A DNA stretch of 64,000 bases from Tubiluchus corallicola (GCA_030141605.1 JAQGDQ010000008.1:198501-262500); one strand, 5' to 3'. Shown: positions 36,945-49,916, counted from the stretch's first letter. The notes: generated by a model not told the origin, from the sequence alone. Program-made: numbers and translations.

Positions 36945-38140
36945 TTATTTTATTGACTCGTTATGATGATTGGTTACCTGTCACACCTTCTGGTAAGAAG
37001 CTGAATGAGAAGCATTTACGTGTATTTCGCTGTGTTGCTTATGCCTTAAAACCTGATATCGAACGGAAAAAATGGATGCCAAGTCTGAGAGAATGTGATT
37101 TATTGGATACCGATTACACAAGGAAAAGAAACGTTGTGTGGTTGTAGGACGTGATACTGTATTTAATAAAACTGACTTTGGTCTAAAGCTGTCTGTTGCT
37201 GATCCTGCTGAAAAAGTTGGAAACAATGAAATATCGCAACCCAACAAACAGCAGCATGGCAAACCTAATCTAGAAGTTCAAGAGCCTGTGCCTCATTCTT
37301 CTGCCGAAACAAATGCTCGTCATCGACCTTCGTGTCAAGTTAAAAAGCCTAACCAACTTGGAGAATGAGTTGAAGGAGATGAGTTTGAAAATTTGAATTG
37401 TCTTGGTGCTACTAATTCTGACATAAGACATTTTCTATATTTTCATAACGTTTGTGAACTGAGAATCATCGACGCAGCATTAAAAACACCTGAAGCTGTA
37501 AATGGCAATAAGCAGCTGATGAAGAAATAAAATCACTAGAAACTATGAACACTTGGAAATTAGTAAATTTGCCCTAAGGTAAAAAAAACTGTGGATTGTA
37601 AATGGGTGTTTAAAATTAAATATATACCAGATGGACAAACAGAGAGATATAATGCACGTATAGTAGCCAAGAAGTACTCACAAAAACCTGGAATTGATTT
37701 TAATGAGACTTTTGCACCTGTTATGATACTCAACACTTTGTGTTTACTTCTCGCATATTCTCTGTAGAACATGAAAAATGATACATCAAATGGATATTGT
37801 TACAGCATTTTGAACAGTAAACTAGAAGATCAGATATACATGGAACAACCACCTGAATTCATTAAGAAAGGACAAGAAAATCTATGCCAAATGCAACGAT
37901 CTTTATATGGCTTAAAACAATCTCCCAGCTGCTGGAATACAACATTCTGTAATTACATGAAAAAACTTGGTTTAGTTCAGCTCAAATCAGATAACTGTGT
38001 TTTTAAAAAAGAAGAGCCTTATTTATTTCTCTGTATGGTCTTGTCCTGATCACTGAAAGTGATCAAATTATGAAGCAAACAAAAGAGGACTTGATGAAAC
38101 GTTTTCAAATTGTTGTGGAGATAGCTGGCATCTATTAGAA
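36945..38140 (+). pseudogene. Copia-type retrotransposon relic (integrase C-terminus and RT)
   Basis: LRVFRCVAYALKPDIERKKW and VVGRDTVFNKTDFG match the Copia integrase tail. Then KTVDCKWVFKIKY.PDGQ, ARIVAKKYSQKPGIDFNETF and SLYGLKQSPSCW are the Copia RT boxes. Several stops and frameshifts interrupt it. The catalytic YVDD box is missing: sequence passes from a YLFLC-like strand to LVLITESDQIMKQ with the box lost near 38030-38045. No LTRs are assigned. Confidence 0.85.
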
Positions 38141-38170
38141 TTAAATAGGGAAAGATCCAGTGCTAGAGTC

Positions 38171-38389
38171 ATGCGCTACGTCCGAGAAGGATGGCCGCCC
38201 AAGCACACTGAGATCAACAGAGAAGTCGAAAAGTTCCGGAAGTTGTCGGATTCACTCAGTATCTGCCACGGATGCCTTATCTATGGATCAAGAGTTGTGA
38301 TTCCACAGAGCCTGCAGTCCAAGATGGATCTACTGCATATCGGGCACTTACAGGATCTTGAATCTAGGGCTCATACAGTTTTAACTTAA
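38171..38389 (+). pseudogene. Gypsy-type integrase zinc-binding fragment
   Basis: The 72-codon frame contains YVREGWPPKHTEIN, SICHGCLIYGSRVVIP and LLHIGH, typical of the HHCC region of K02A2.6-like Ty3/Gypsy integrases. It precedes the gag nucleocapsid part of the next element and duplicates a region that element carries at 40184, so it derives from another copy. Confidence 0.75.
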
Positions 38390-38416
38390 AAGGGTTCTAG
38401 ATGTAATACAAATGCA

Positions 38417-41280
38417 GTGGTTACTAAGAAACAACAGTGTGCTAAGACGAGTGCTAGTGGTCACACACCGATAAAGCAATGTACACGGTGCGGTACTAAA
38501 CATGGCAAATTATATCCAGCTTATGGAAAATATTGCAAAAAGTGCCACAAAAGAGGACATTTTGCAAAATGTTGCATTACAGTTATGCCGAAAGTATATA
38601 CAGTCGATGAAGAATTTTTTGTAGGACAATTTCGTCTGATACACCATCCGCTGAGTGGCTAAGGCCGGTAGGAGTGAACAAAACTGTTGTAGTTTTTAAA
38701 TTTGACACGGGTGCAAATGTGAACATAATTACACAAGCAGACTTTCGTACTTTAATAAATAAACCAAAAGTGCACAAAACGAATGTCAAGCTTAGTGGTT
38801 ACTCTGGCGCAACAATCCCAGTGTTTGGAAAATGCATCATGACAGTAACACACAAGAACTGTGAGTTTAAATTGCAGTTTTTAATAGTTTCACATGATAA
38901 TTCTCAGTCGATATTAGATATCGATGCTTGTGAAAAACTGCAGCTTGTTAAGCAAGTCTTGACAGTTAGTCAGCATAAAGATTTTGGTGAATATTCTTCG
39001 TTAATGGATCATTACAGTAATGTATTTCAAGGTATTGGCTGTCTTCCAGGTGAACACACAATTATTATTGATGAATCAGCCCCAAAAATATTTCGGCCGT
39101 GTCGCAAGATACCATTTGCATTAAGAGACTACGTTAGAACAGAACTAGAACGTATGGAGTCGATGGGTGTCATAGCGAAAATAGATGAACCAACAGACTT
39201 CGTAAACAGTATGGTTGTCGCGGTCAAGAAGAATAAAGTAGACATCAAGATATGCCTAGATCCCAGGGATCTCAATCGTGCTATAAAGCGAGAACATTAC
39301 AAATTGCCGACTAGAGAAGAGATTGTGTCACAATTCGCAAATGCCAGAATATTTAGCAAATTGGGTGCTTCATGTGGATTCTGGCAGATGAAACTAGATG
39401 AGGCAAGCTCCAAGTTATGTACGTTCAATACACATTTTGGGAGGTTTCGCTTTCTTAGTTTTGTATATCATCAGCACCAGAGGTATACCATAAAGCAATT
39501 CATATGATTTATGAACACTTGCTTGGTGTTGACTCATCTATGGATGATATAATAACTTGGGGTGCTGACAAAAAGGAACACGATGAAAATTTGATGAAGG
39601 TGCTTGATCAAACAAGACAGGTAAACCTTAAGCTCAACAAAGAAAAGTGTGTGCTTGGTGTAGATAAAGTGACTTTCTTAGGGGAAGTCATTTCAAAGGA
39701 AAGTGTGCAACCTGACCCAACAAAAGTTTAAGCAGTAAAGGAAATTTTACAGCAGGAAGATAAAAAAGAAGTACAGAAGTTTTTGGGCATGATAAATTTT
39801 CTTGGAAAATTTATACCTGATCTGTCAACTAAAACAGCACCATTGCATCAACTGTTGGATAAACAAAGAGTTTCTGTGGTCACATGAATAGCAGCAAGCA
39901 AGGTTACAGTTAAAACAATTACTTTCTGAAGAACCCGTGCTTAGGTTCTACGACACAGAAAAACGTATTAAAATATCTTCAGAGCTGTATTATTACAAAA
40001 GCATGATGATCAGTGGCTTCCCGTGGCATACGCCGGTAGATCGCTTACAGATGCTGAGACTAGGTATGCTCAGATAGAGCCGGAACTTTTATCATAGTTT
40101 TTGCTTGTGAACGTTTTCATTAGTTCATATTTGCTATTGTCTACAGGAAATACAGCAGTATTGGCCTATTCGTAGTAACCATTGTGGGTGGTGTAGTATT
40201 TAAAGGAACCATAGTAGTTATTTCAAGTTCTCTTCACAAAGAGATACTACCGAGAATACATGAAGGCCATCAAGGAATTGAAAAATGCAAACGCAGAGCG
40301 CGTGAAGTGCTTTATTGGCCTAACATAAACCACCATGTTACAGAAATGGTACAGAAATGTGAAACTTGTCAGAGATACCTACCAAGTCAGCAAGTTGAAC
40401 CATTAATATCACACGAAGTTACTAAAAGACCATGGGAAAAGCTTGGCCTGGATTTGTTTTCCTGTAATGGTAAAGAGTTTGTCATACTGACTGACTATTA
40501 CTTGACTTATCCAAAAGTAGCAAAGCTCAAGTCTACCACTAGTGCAGCTGTAATTAACTTCGTTAAATCTGCATGTTCACGACATGGTATTCCGGATGAA
40601 ATCTTCAGTGACAATGGTCCACAGATGTCAAACAAGGAGTTTTCTGATTTTACTAAAGATTGGAACATCAGTCATATGACCTCTAGTCCCGAGTACCCGA
40701 AATCGAATGGAATGATTGAAAAAAACAGTATTAAAAAGACGTCGCGCAGTCATGATGACTTCTATAAAGGTTTGCTTGCATATCGTAGTACACCACTTGA
40801 CATAGGGTTGTTACCAGCTCAACTGTTAATGAACAGAAGAGTGCAGTCTATATTACCAATAACGAGCAAGCTTCTATAAGTTCCAGGAAATAAGATCATT
40901 CTTGACTGGAAATGTAGTCAGAAAATCAAACAGAAAAAGTGCTATGATCGCAAAGCTCGTCCACTTGCTGAACTTAAACCAGATGAGAGAGTCTTAATCA
41001 GAAATCCTGTTAGTAAGATGTGGGACAGGAAAGTTTCCGTGATTACGAAAGTGCAGAAACGTTCATATCTTCTCAGATTGGATAATGGAACTGTTTTGAG
41101 AAGGAATAGATCTGCTATCAGACTGAAACCAGTGACTGTAATTCTGAATTGATTGATTTGCAACCACAGGGAAATGAACACTTTCAGCAACAGCAAGTAA
41201 GACCAAAAGTTGAACAACACAAGATGACTAGATTTGGAAGAGTAGTGAGGTGTCCAGAAAGACTGATTGAAACAACGTGA
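38417..41280 (+). pseudogene. Ty3/Gypsy retrotransposon pol relic (K02A2.6-like)
   Basis: Order: nucleocapsid zinc knuckle CKKCHKRGHFAKCC (38535), aspartic protease FDTGANVNIIT (38700), RT with FRPCRKIPFALRDYV and ICLDPRDLNRAIKREHYKLP, a frame break near 39460, then a SMDD-containing strand in place of the usual Y-DD box (39540). RNase H is next, with stops (DAETRYAQIEPELL, about 40045). Integrase 40184-40879 has a CETCQRY zinc site and core DNGPQMSNKEF and YPKSNGMIE. The C-terminal tail, with MTRFGRVVRCPERL, stops at 41280. Stops and frameshifts make it non-functional. A purine run (AGAAAAAGGGAG, 41757) may be the polypurine tract; a 3' LTR was not delimited. Confidence 0.9.
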
Positions 41281-42600
41281 ATTTCAGTTTTGAATTTCAA
41301 TGCTAATTCTAGTTTCAATGTTCAAGTTTCATTTAAGTTCTTAATGTTTCAAGAATTTGTGCACAAAATAGTTAAGGTGCATTTTTATAGTTTTTACAGA
41401 GCAATGTAACTGACTTGTGGATTAGAAAACTACTAATTCTTAAATCATACTGTTAAATCCATTAGTGATACTGTTACAACAGCTATAATGTTAGAGTTAG
41501 TTAAATAGATCTTTCACTACAATTCAGTTTTAAATGAAACTATAACACTTCTGTGATCGAAATTTATGAGAAACCAGTTTATTGCATGTATAACTAAACA
41601 TTTCATATACTGTGGATGGAGCTCTACTGAAGGCTGTCCAAAAGTTCAAAATTATCTGTAGTGTAAAAGTTAACATGTTCAACTTTAAAGTTCTAGTTTA
41701 AAGCCTATGTAATTGAAGTTTGAAATCTAAATTTGGGTTTGATAAAGTGCTTCTTTTAGAAAAAGGGAGTAACAAATCATAGTTGAATTGAATTAAAAGT
41801 TGATCGTGATTGCGTGTCTAAAAATGATAATGTCGTAACCTGCATTTGTTAAACTAAATTTTGGAGTAAATAATTACTTTAGTCTTACTTAAGTGTTATT
41901 ATATATATATATATATATGGGCCCAAACATTACAGACGAGAGCTGACAGTATTTTGAGCCACGTAAATGTCTGAAGGCTCTACCGCAATATATATTTATA
42001 CACTATGGTTGTAAAATGTGCAACACCACCAGGTTTAAGACTGTAAGTACTCTAAGCCTCACCAAATATGCCGATTTTTCTTTATAAATACAGTTCTCAA
42101 CGCACGCAAAAACTTCGATCACTCTGAAGTTAAAAAAACAATTGAGCATTCTCGATGATAATGAATTTTGTTGTATAGGTTTATTGTCACCTTTTGTAAA
42201 ATTATCTAATAGTACTGCTATATTAGTGTGTCTGAGAGGCATTTATGACAAATTTTCAAAAGTCTCAGTTGAATTTTATGTAACCACTGATCTTTATTTC
42301 TGCAATATTTAAAAACTATAATAGAAAAGCGAAATCGACTGACATTGGCTAATTTTATGAAAAATTACATAGTTTAATTAGATTGACAGTTAATTAATCA
42401 ATCAAAAATATTAATGAATAAATCAAAATCAAAACTAAATAGCAGTAAACTTACATCGTTGCGGCATATATCTAATGATAAATTTCGCTAGCTTGCACAA
42501 GACAGATCGTTCACATATACTACTGAACAACATAACTGTCAATGCCCACACTTTAAAGTTTTCTGGTAGATGGAGCCATCTTGGCTACAAAATTAAAATT
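41281..42600. other. Sequence 3' of the Gypsy relic
   Basis: Probably the 3' untranslated part and perhaps LTR of the Gypsy element, then unassigned AT-rich DNA. It includes a short (AT)n run at 41899-41918. Short frames have no recognisable motif. Confidence 0.4.
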
Positions 42601-42604
42601 CATT

Positions 42605-42752
42605 AAGCCAGGTTCACACTGGCCTTAATACCGCTACAAAACTAAATTGTACAGCACAAAGCTACTAGTGCCGTTGGTGTCACAGACTTACCAATTCAGC
42701 TTCCTGTATGCTTTAGATGCTAAGAAGCCAGTGTGTCTGAAGCCATTTTTAA
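42605..42752. mobile_element. Short MITE-like inverted repeat (PIF-like ends)
   Basis: The left end GCCAGGTTCACACTGGCC and the right end, inverted, GGCTTCAGACACACTGGCTT resemble each other and the CACACTGGCC ends common in PIF/Harbinger MITEs. The element is about 145 bp with no coding capacity. Confidence 0.35.
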
Positions 42753-43111
42753 ATATATCAGCTCCCACAATTTTGTTCCAACAAAGCAATGTCTACCGAA
42801 GGTAATGCGTTTGCTAGCGTAATCCAGAATGCAAATTCACTGTCGGACGCGGGGTACATTTTACAGGACAATATGCTGCCTCGAGGACAACTAATTTTTT
42901 ACGAGAAAAATCTAAGGTGGATTTAATTGGGCATTGTCTTTTACTGAATCAATCGTTTTTGCTACTGGCCAGTATTGCCCCTTGAACGTTTACACCACAA
43001 TTAGATACAGATTCTGGGAGCGGCACGTTTAGAAATTACTACCACTACGTATGTTGTTTTAGACATTAAATCAACATCGAATCTTCCGTAAGTAGACAAC
43101 TTGGTGTAGGC

Positions 43112-45906
43112 CTAGTCCATCTCTTGTTGCCCTGGATAAAATTGTTGTAATACAACGTAATAAGTGATGAACACGCTCATCGCCTAAATATAAAAAATGT
43201 AATTATTATATATTGTCCGCTACAAGCGAAAACATTTTGCTTATCCAACACATTTTAGTGAAAGAGTTGAACTGAAAGACACTGCACAGTCGGGCCTGAT
43301 TTTCTCTTGCCGTGCAATTCGGATGAAGGTAAAAAATGGCATTTCTAAATAGAGTACAAGTGACAGGGATCGGTAAAATTGTACAGGTAAAAATGACACA
43401 GGAAAAAATAGCACAAATGGAAAGTAGAAAAATGACACAATGTAACTTCCATACAAGTAAGTTGCTTAATAAAACTAGAAAGGCACTCAGTAGGAAGAAG
43501 ACATCTGCCAAATCAGAATAATCCTAAATATGTTCGACTGATTCTGTTGATGGAAAAAAAGCAAAGATAAACAGAAGGACGTATAAAAATATACCTAAAT
43601 AAGTAATTAAATATTACATAGCTAGCGAAATAACACACAAAATATATTGTTCCCAAAATAGAATTATAACAACAATGCACCAACAATGCACCACCATTGA
43701 TGATGGTTTTGCAAAAAAAACTAGCAAAAACGCGTCTATTAGCATCAGTACCAAGATGCGTATTCCTTGTCATGCACCCAACTTCTCCTCAGCGTTTCAT
43801 GGAGACCAATTAAGTAGTTTCTGCTTAATCCTGTTAACAAACAAACTAACAAACCAATGGCGATGAAATCATAACCTTATGGAGGTAATCACATAATCGT
43901 AACCGCAATCGCAAATCGTTGTTTTGCGTAATGCCGCCAAGCAAACAGACATACAATGAAAACATGTAACTTCCTTGGCAGAGGCAAAAAGAATTAAAAA
44001 CATTATTTTTAAAAGTAATCCTAACTCTTAATTTTAATTTACTAAGTGTGCTATTTTTTTTCTATTTTCCCACGTGTGCCTTTTTTCTTGTGCCATTTTT
44101 AGCCAATTTTACCGAGCCATTTTACCTGTGCCATTTTTAGCTGAGCTATTTTTACCATGTATCGTGCCATTTGTGTGTTTTCAAAGACGTCAGGATTTTT
44201 TATGTTAATGTCATATCTTCTGAAACAGGGTTTTGCTGCGCAGCCTGCATTGATATTGATAACCCCATGTGGTGTTTTAGTCTCGTTCATACTTACTGTT
44301 AATATAAATCCTCTATCGATAACGAAAAACTTTCCAGCTGTAATTCCTATTCTTTGTCCCACTATTCTTTTTACAAACAAACTTATCTGAAAAATACATT
44401 GGTATATAATTATCACTCTTTGTGTTAGCAATTCATGCCTACCAAATATGATTTAGAACTACATGGCGAATAATCAGTACAAAACTCTAAGAATTTGTCG
44501 GACCTAATTTTATGATGCCAGTTTGCCATACCGAATAATCAACTTCTTAACCTACCAGCTCTATTCAATTATCATTACAGCAAAATTGAACCTGAAATTG
44601 TTCGTCCTTTGATAACCTTGACGCGCACATGTCATGCAATAGCTCTAACGGCTCCCCTGCCTGAAAAAAATAAAAAATTGAAATCTACGCCTATAGTCAG
44701 CATAAAGTATTATTATTTGTCAAAAATTTTTAGACGCTATGCCAGTTATTGTTTCTTTTAACCCATTTGTCATAACTACAAGTTTTGATTAAACTTTTGA
44801 AACTTAGTAGTGGTTGCAAATTTATGAAACAATGAAAGATCAAAAACAAATTTTAAAAGATCCGGTACAGCAACACTTACTTCATCGCTGAGCAATCCAG
44901 AAGCAAAACTCAGTGAAATCAACGAGAGTCCAACCCCTAGCAGACAGACGAGCGTATGAAGACTGTAGAGGGTGTGTGCACTGAAGCTAATGTTTGACAA
45001 CACTTGTAAATCTAACAAAATTATGCTAACCATAGATGTGATTGCAATTGCTGTGAATGGCGCAAAGACCTGATCAGTGTCACACAGAAGTCGACAGACT
45101 TTTTGGTGCCGTTGCCTATGTAATCCAATGTTTCTCACAAGATTTGCATCAGCTAACATCACACTGTATACGGACACAAATTCTTTTCTGAGAACAAGAA
45201 TCATAACGTTTAGCAGAGCTGGGTAACCCCAAGCACATGCGTAGAGAATCTCGTAAAGCAGGAACATTAACGCATACGTAAGAAGGTTGAAAAATCCAGG
45301 GGAAATCCGGGAAATGGGAGGCATTTGCAGTGAAATAATAGCGCCCATGGCCGCAAGTACAGTTATGTCCAGCATAAACGCCACTGATATACACTTGCAG
45401 CATTTATTCACACATGTGAGGGTCCCTCCATCAGCTTCGTTATCCCGTTCCAGAAAATAACGTTCCCATTTCATAAATAATTTCTGAATCTGGTTATGCC
45501 GCAAGAGGATTGCAATAAGATTTGTGATACTTTGAAACGTTATAACAATATTCGGCAGCTGCACCCGAATCAGTAGACTAACATTAGCATCCTTAGTTGC
45601 TAAGATGTAGACACACATTGAAAAACATGTACAAAACCAAGTAATTTCGACAAAAACTAGAATAGCTGCTACTGTCATACCGCAATTACTCCGTTGATAG
45701 ATATTAGAAATGGAGAAAGGCCATGCGCCAAAGGTTTTGAGAATCATAATAAGTGGACGCAAGGCACGCAGAAGTTTTCGCTCTGCAATTATATCCGTCG
45801 GTCTCATTACATGCAAATTCTTGCTGATGTCAGAAACTCCGTCCTCAGAACTTAAGGAAGCAATTAGAACACGATGTCCACGTGAGAGTGACCGCACAAC
45901 CGCCAT
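43112..45906 (-). CDS. Gustatory-receptor-like (GRL) seven-transmembrane protein, 4 exons, 418 aa
   Basis: Exons 44881-45906, 44592-44660, 44297-44386 and 43112-43183 join with every intron in phase 0 (418 codons plus stop). Three phase-0 introns near the 3' end are, to my knowledge, a hallmark of the insect GR/OR and GRL superfamily. The last exon carries ITYYVVLQQF, matching the TM7 signature TYhhhhhQF. The exon before it (RIVGQRIGITAGKFFVIDRG) fits the conserved segment ahead of TM7. TM segments lie at about 77-102, 114-133, 171-192, 206-235, 284-305, 316-340 and 397-411. The N-terminus is long and presumed cytosolic, as in this inverted-topology family of ligand-gated channels. The start at 45906 has G at -3 and +4. 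The donor of exon 2 (gttcaa) is weak. The ligand is unknown. Confidence 0.88.
43321..44170. mobile_element. Array-ended element family E1, copy 2, in the last GRL intron
   Basis: The left end starts GGATGAAGGTAAAAAATGGC and runs as degenerate ACAGGTAAAAATGACACAGG words to about 43440. The right end (44045-44170) has the inverted word GTGCCATTTTTAGC repeated at least four times. The interior contains a minus-strand TTTGTTTGTTAACAGGATTA stretch that recalls a sequence I have seen in many invertebrate repeats. It lies wholly inside the intron between GRL exons 3 and 4, so it need not harm the protein. Confidence 0.7.
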
Positions 45907-45999
45907 CGCTTAAGAGTCATTTAAATTTAAATCAAATTTAATTTAAGCAGGATATCCAGTAATGTCCAGATGGCTATAAATACATAAACTGCACCTTTA

Positions 46000-47275
46000 C
46001 TGAGAAATTACGCACTTCATAAAAAGAAGCTTAGCTAAGTATTCAGATGAAATTCAAGTGATCAATAATTTTGTCAATGGCACGAGGTTTCAGCTTACAG
46101 ATGTTTTTACACTCTATTAATGTTTTTGGTAGATTCGCTAAATAGCTTCTAATAAAATGCTCCAATAATAACGTCTTTTGTAACTGTTAAAGACTTATGT
46201 TAAGTTTACTTAGAGGGACTTGATTAACCGGATTGAAAACTCTTGGTCAGTTCGTCAGAGTGCGCTCCATTTACTTGAGTGTAATAACGCTTTCTTGGTT
46301 CACCTGAATAGCTTCAAATTAGTTTACTTGAATGTCTTACTGAATGTCTTACAGTTTTCTTCATCGCTAGCTTGCTTGAAGTGCTTCAAGCTTGCTAATT
46401 CACGAGCTGAATGCTGCTGAATCACTTCATGCATGTGGTCTCCTCTTTACAACTTCGTCGTTGAATGCCTTATTCAATCGTTCAAGAAGTTCATTCCTTA
46501 GCAAGTAGCTTCAGTTTTTATTAGTTCATTTCAATTATTGCCCTGTTGACTTAATTCACTGTTAGCGGATCAAGTGGCTTTCCTCTGTATTAGTTCACTC
46601 GAATGGCTTCACACGGCACATTTTTTTTCAGCTGAATTGCATAGTTTCATTCGCTTGCAGTTGCTATGAAAGAATGGCTACGCTCTTAAGAACGATTTTG
46701 TAATGTTCTGACGCTAGCTCAGTTGTTTACCTTATAATTAACATGTGCACGCAGGTATAAAAATCAGCTGTTTACTCTATAAAGTATTTGGTCGTCCATC
46801 TCGCAAATGAATGGTAAACAATAATGCAAACACTGAAATTGTTTGACTGTAAGTGAAGCACTTCAGCTATTGATGGCTATTAAGGCAGAAAAGAAGCGCA
46901 ATACCGCAAAACTTGTGTGTATTTTGTTAAAAAAACGATATTAAAGTAATTAACAACCGTGACAACTAATTTAAGAACGGAAATATTGGAAATCATCTAA
47001 TTTACCAAAACGCCAGACAGTTCATGTTGTTCTTCAATGCCTTATTTTCAGTCTCTTACAGCCGAAATTATTTACCAGACAAATGCTTTTCTATTAACTA
47101 ACAAGATCGTTTCATTTCAAGAAGAATGTCACCAAATACCACTGTCGTTAGCAGAGTAGTTACAAGAATCCATTTTCTTACTTATTGTATCTTTACTTTC
47201 TAACTGCAGCCATTTATAGCTTTGTTTGAAGCGGTTTATACAATAATAAAGGTATTGTGAAGTCTAGTATTGTAA
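46000..47275. other. Upstream region of the GRL gene, no gene seen
   Basis: The 46240-46640 part is enriched in degenerate words such as TTCACTTGAATGGCTTCA (GTTCACCTGAATAGCTTC, TAGTTCACTCGAATGGCTTC), suggesting an old minisatellite. No splice-supported frame was found. The GRL promoter should lie at its left edge. Confidence 0.4.
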
Positions 47276-47339
47276 ACGGTATAGGCTATACATATATATC
47301 GCCATAGGCCGTATATAGTTATCGCTATATTATATATAG

Positions 47340-47396
<57 letters not shown>
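47276..47396. repeat. (AT)n microsatellite with a TATAGC-rich palindromic lead-in
   Basis: A TATATAGC/GCTATATA segment runs into a pure TA repeat at 47342-47394. Confidence 0.95.
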
Positions 47397-47397
<1 letters not shown>

Positions 47398-47816
47398 CTA
47401 TTATTTATATGTCATTAAAAGTCAAATGAAATAATATAAAATATGGATTTAAGTATTCCAACGCCAGGCGGCGCGCGATAGTTACTTCAAAGTTTGGCCA
47501 CGAAAATTCACTGTTTAAATAACAGGCAGTCTACAAAACCTATGCCTCATGGTTCACGAAATATTTTCAAAAAGAAATAAAATGCTCGATTTTTTTTCAT
47601 TTCCACATTGTTAGCGTAGAGAGCATCAAATGAAACGCATAAGATATAATACACACCAGTAGGCGGTTGTTTTACTACATGTATTACTTGGTACGACTTT
47701 TTTCCAGTCATCATGTTACGGAGAGAATGATTATTGGTGCACTGGAAAGTATAAGGAAAACTTCATTAAATTAAAATGAAGAAAAGATTGAGAAAGCAGA
47801 TAAGGTTAATGATAAC

Positions 47817-47818
<2 letters not shown>

Positions 47819-47866
<48 letters not shown>
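47819..47866. repeat. (TC)n microsatellite
   Basis: A pure CT/TC dinucleotide run of about 48 bases. Confidence 0.97.
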
Positions 47867-47869
<3 letters not shown>

Positions 47870-47899
47870 ATGTAAAAAAGTTAGTCCATAACAAAGCAT

Positions 47900-49115
47900 G
47901 TTCCTTACTGCTTCATCAGCGACGTCAGGTAAATACAAATAGTAAGTAACATTAACTTGTTTAATACAGATATTTCATTTTTAATGCAACTGATTATCTT
48001 ATAGGCTCAAAATTTCTAACAAGTTTTCAGCAATATTATGGAAAGGTCCTTCGTACTTAGATAGTATGAATGCCAATGCAAGACTGCATTAATACTTCTA
48101 GTTATGAATGAACACAACTCACAAGAGAACAAAGACTCTTAAAAAAGTCAATGAATAGAGTCAGTGACAAAAGAGCGCTGCACAGTAGCGCCACCTGGTT
48201 CAAATCTTGAAAGGTAGTGTGCTGGTGCGACTCTTTATGATAATGACCTTGTGTTTATTGCATGTCGGCATAGCGGCTTTCTACTGTGACTGAGCCAGTC
48301 AATTCACCATCTAGGAACTCCAGTAGATTCACCCAAACAATGATCAAGGCTTGAGGGCTGGCTCGTTAGATTTGCCTAAAGATTTGCTGGCTCCTTTTTG
48401 TCAGTTCTGGCAGTGACTGTAGTGTGGTATAGTCACGTGATTTTGTTTTGCATGACGTATCACACGATGCAGCACAAAGAGTGTGTTCTCGATTACAATT
48501 TCTAACTAAGAATTGCTGTAGCTTTTCTTCGTGTAGTTTAATGTAGTAAGACGCAATTTTGTGATTAACAGCCACATCTTGACGGAAAACCGCTTACGTC
48601 GGTGCCTTATGAGTTTGTTTCAATTATGTTACTGGAAAACTTTGAAGCGCACAGATAACACCGGACAGATTTAATAACCACATTGGCAATGAAGCAGTCT
48701 AATCACGTTATTTGATCAACTCTTTACTCGCGTCTTCTAAGCTGTTCGTTTCGATTTAATTTGCTTGGGATTTTCAACCTAGTTAGGTCATTGTTCGAAC
48801 GGTTGCGTGTGTATTGTGCAAGAACTATCGTCTTACATAACTTGTGCTGTGCACTAACGCGTGACAACAGCAATACTGTATTTCCATAGTTGAAAACACA
48901 AGATTCGGATAATGATATTTGTGTGCTAAAATAAGTGTGTGCGAAGATATAAATCATGTTTAACACCTGGAATACAAAGCCTACAGGTACAATGATTATT
49001 TCCTACTCGTTCCACACAGCAGTGATATTAAATTTGTCTGTTCAATAGTTTAATATCAGTTTCGAGTTGCGTTTTCCTCTCTATTATTAGCATTATATTA
49101 TTATTATTATTATCG

Positions 49116-49150
<35 letters not shown>

Positions 49151-49915
49151 TCTTAAATCGGCAGTTTGCTAATATTTTGTGTATATAACATTACCTACAG
49201 CTTTTTTATTAAAAAATGATATTGCAATTGAATTTGCAAAATAATTATCAAAGGCTTATAATGTAATTAATAGTCATACCATCATTTAAATAACTGTTTA
49301 TTTACTAATAGTACTAACTTTTTGCCGTTACAGCCTGCATGACCTTACTGATAGAAAAAAATTAGCAATATTTTCATTTTATGGAAAAAATGTCACCTTT
49401 GTCTTTCCCTGGTCACAAGTTTATACTCAGCAGCGTTATGATAGGCTTATGCCGCATGCGACATTTGAAAGATTATTAAGATTAACATGTAGCCTTGATT
49501 ACGTACCCTAAATATCTCACAACTTGATAGAATAATCTGAAGACTTCAGTCTTGTGACATTTTCCTAAGCCTTACAACCTTCAAATTGCGGCGTTCCAAA
49601 AGAGTACGCCATATTTTCGAATCGTAATTTACAAACATTTTCTTTGTGTGTCTACTTTACATAACAATTAAAGACATATTACCCGCCATAAAACTAGTCT
49701 GTCGAAGTTAATGTCAAGTCAACATGTTATTCTCAGTTTGACCTTGGAGAAATTAATACCTGTCGTAAAAGTAACAATTAATGCTGTTGTTATATGTTCA
49801 GGTTTTCTTTTAAAAGTAACTACCACGGGCTGTGAATTGCCTTATCTGCAGGTAGCCTGAATATCAACATGTTTTAATGGGGGCGAAACTTCTTCCGATT
49901 TTGCGCAACAAGTAA
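47900..49915. other. Region upstream of the MGN gene
   Basis: No splice-supported coding sequence was found. An (ATT)n microsatellite lies at about 49089-49150. The last 100 bases before 49917 are less AT-rich and include the likely 5' leader and promoter of the MGN gene; no specific motif can be defended. Confidence 0.4.
49089..49150. repeat. (ATT)n microsatellite
   Basis: ATT triplet repeat, interrupted once by TATCGTC. Confidence 0.93.
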
Positions 49916-49916
49916 G

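Noticed and set aside
42455-42584. A 130-base minus-strand segment with good acceptor and donor and a 43-codon open frame
   Set aside because: No neighbouring exon in matching phase, no recognisable motif, and it lies beyond the stop of the GRL gene, so it may be chance.
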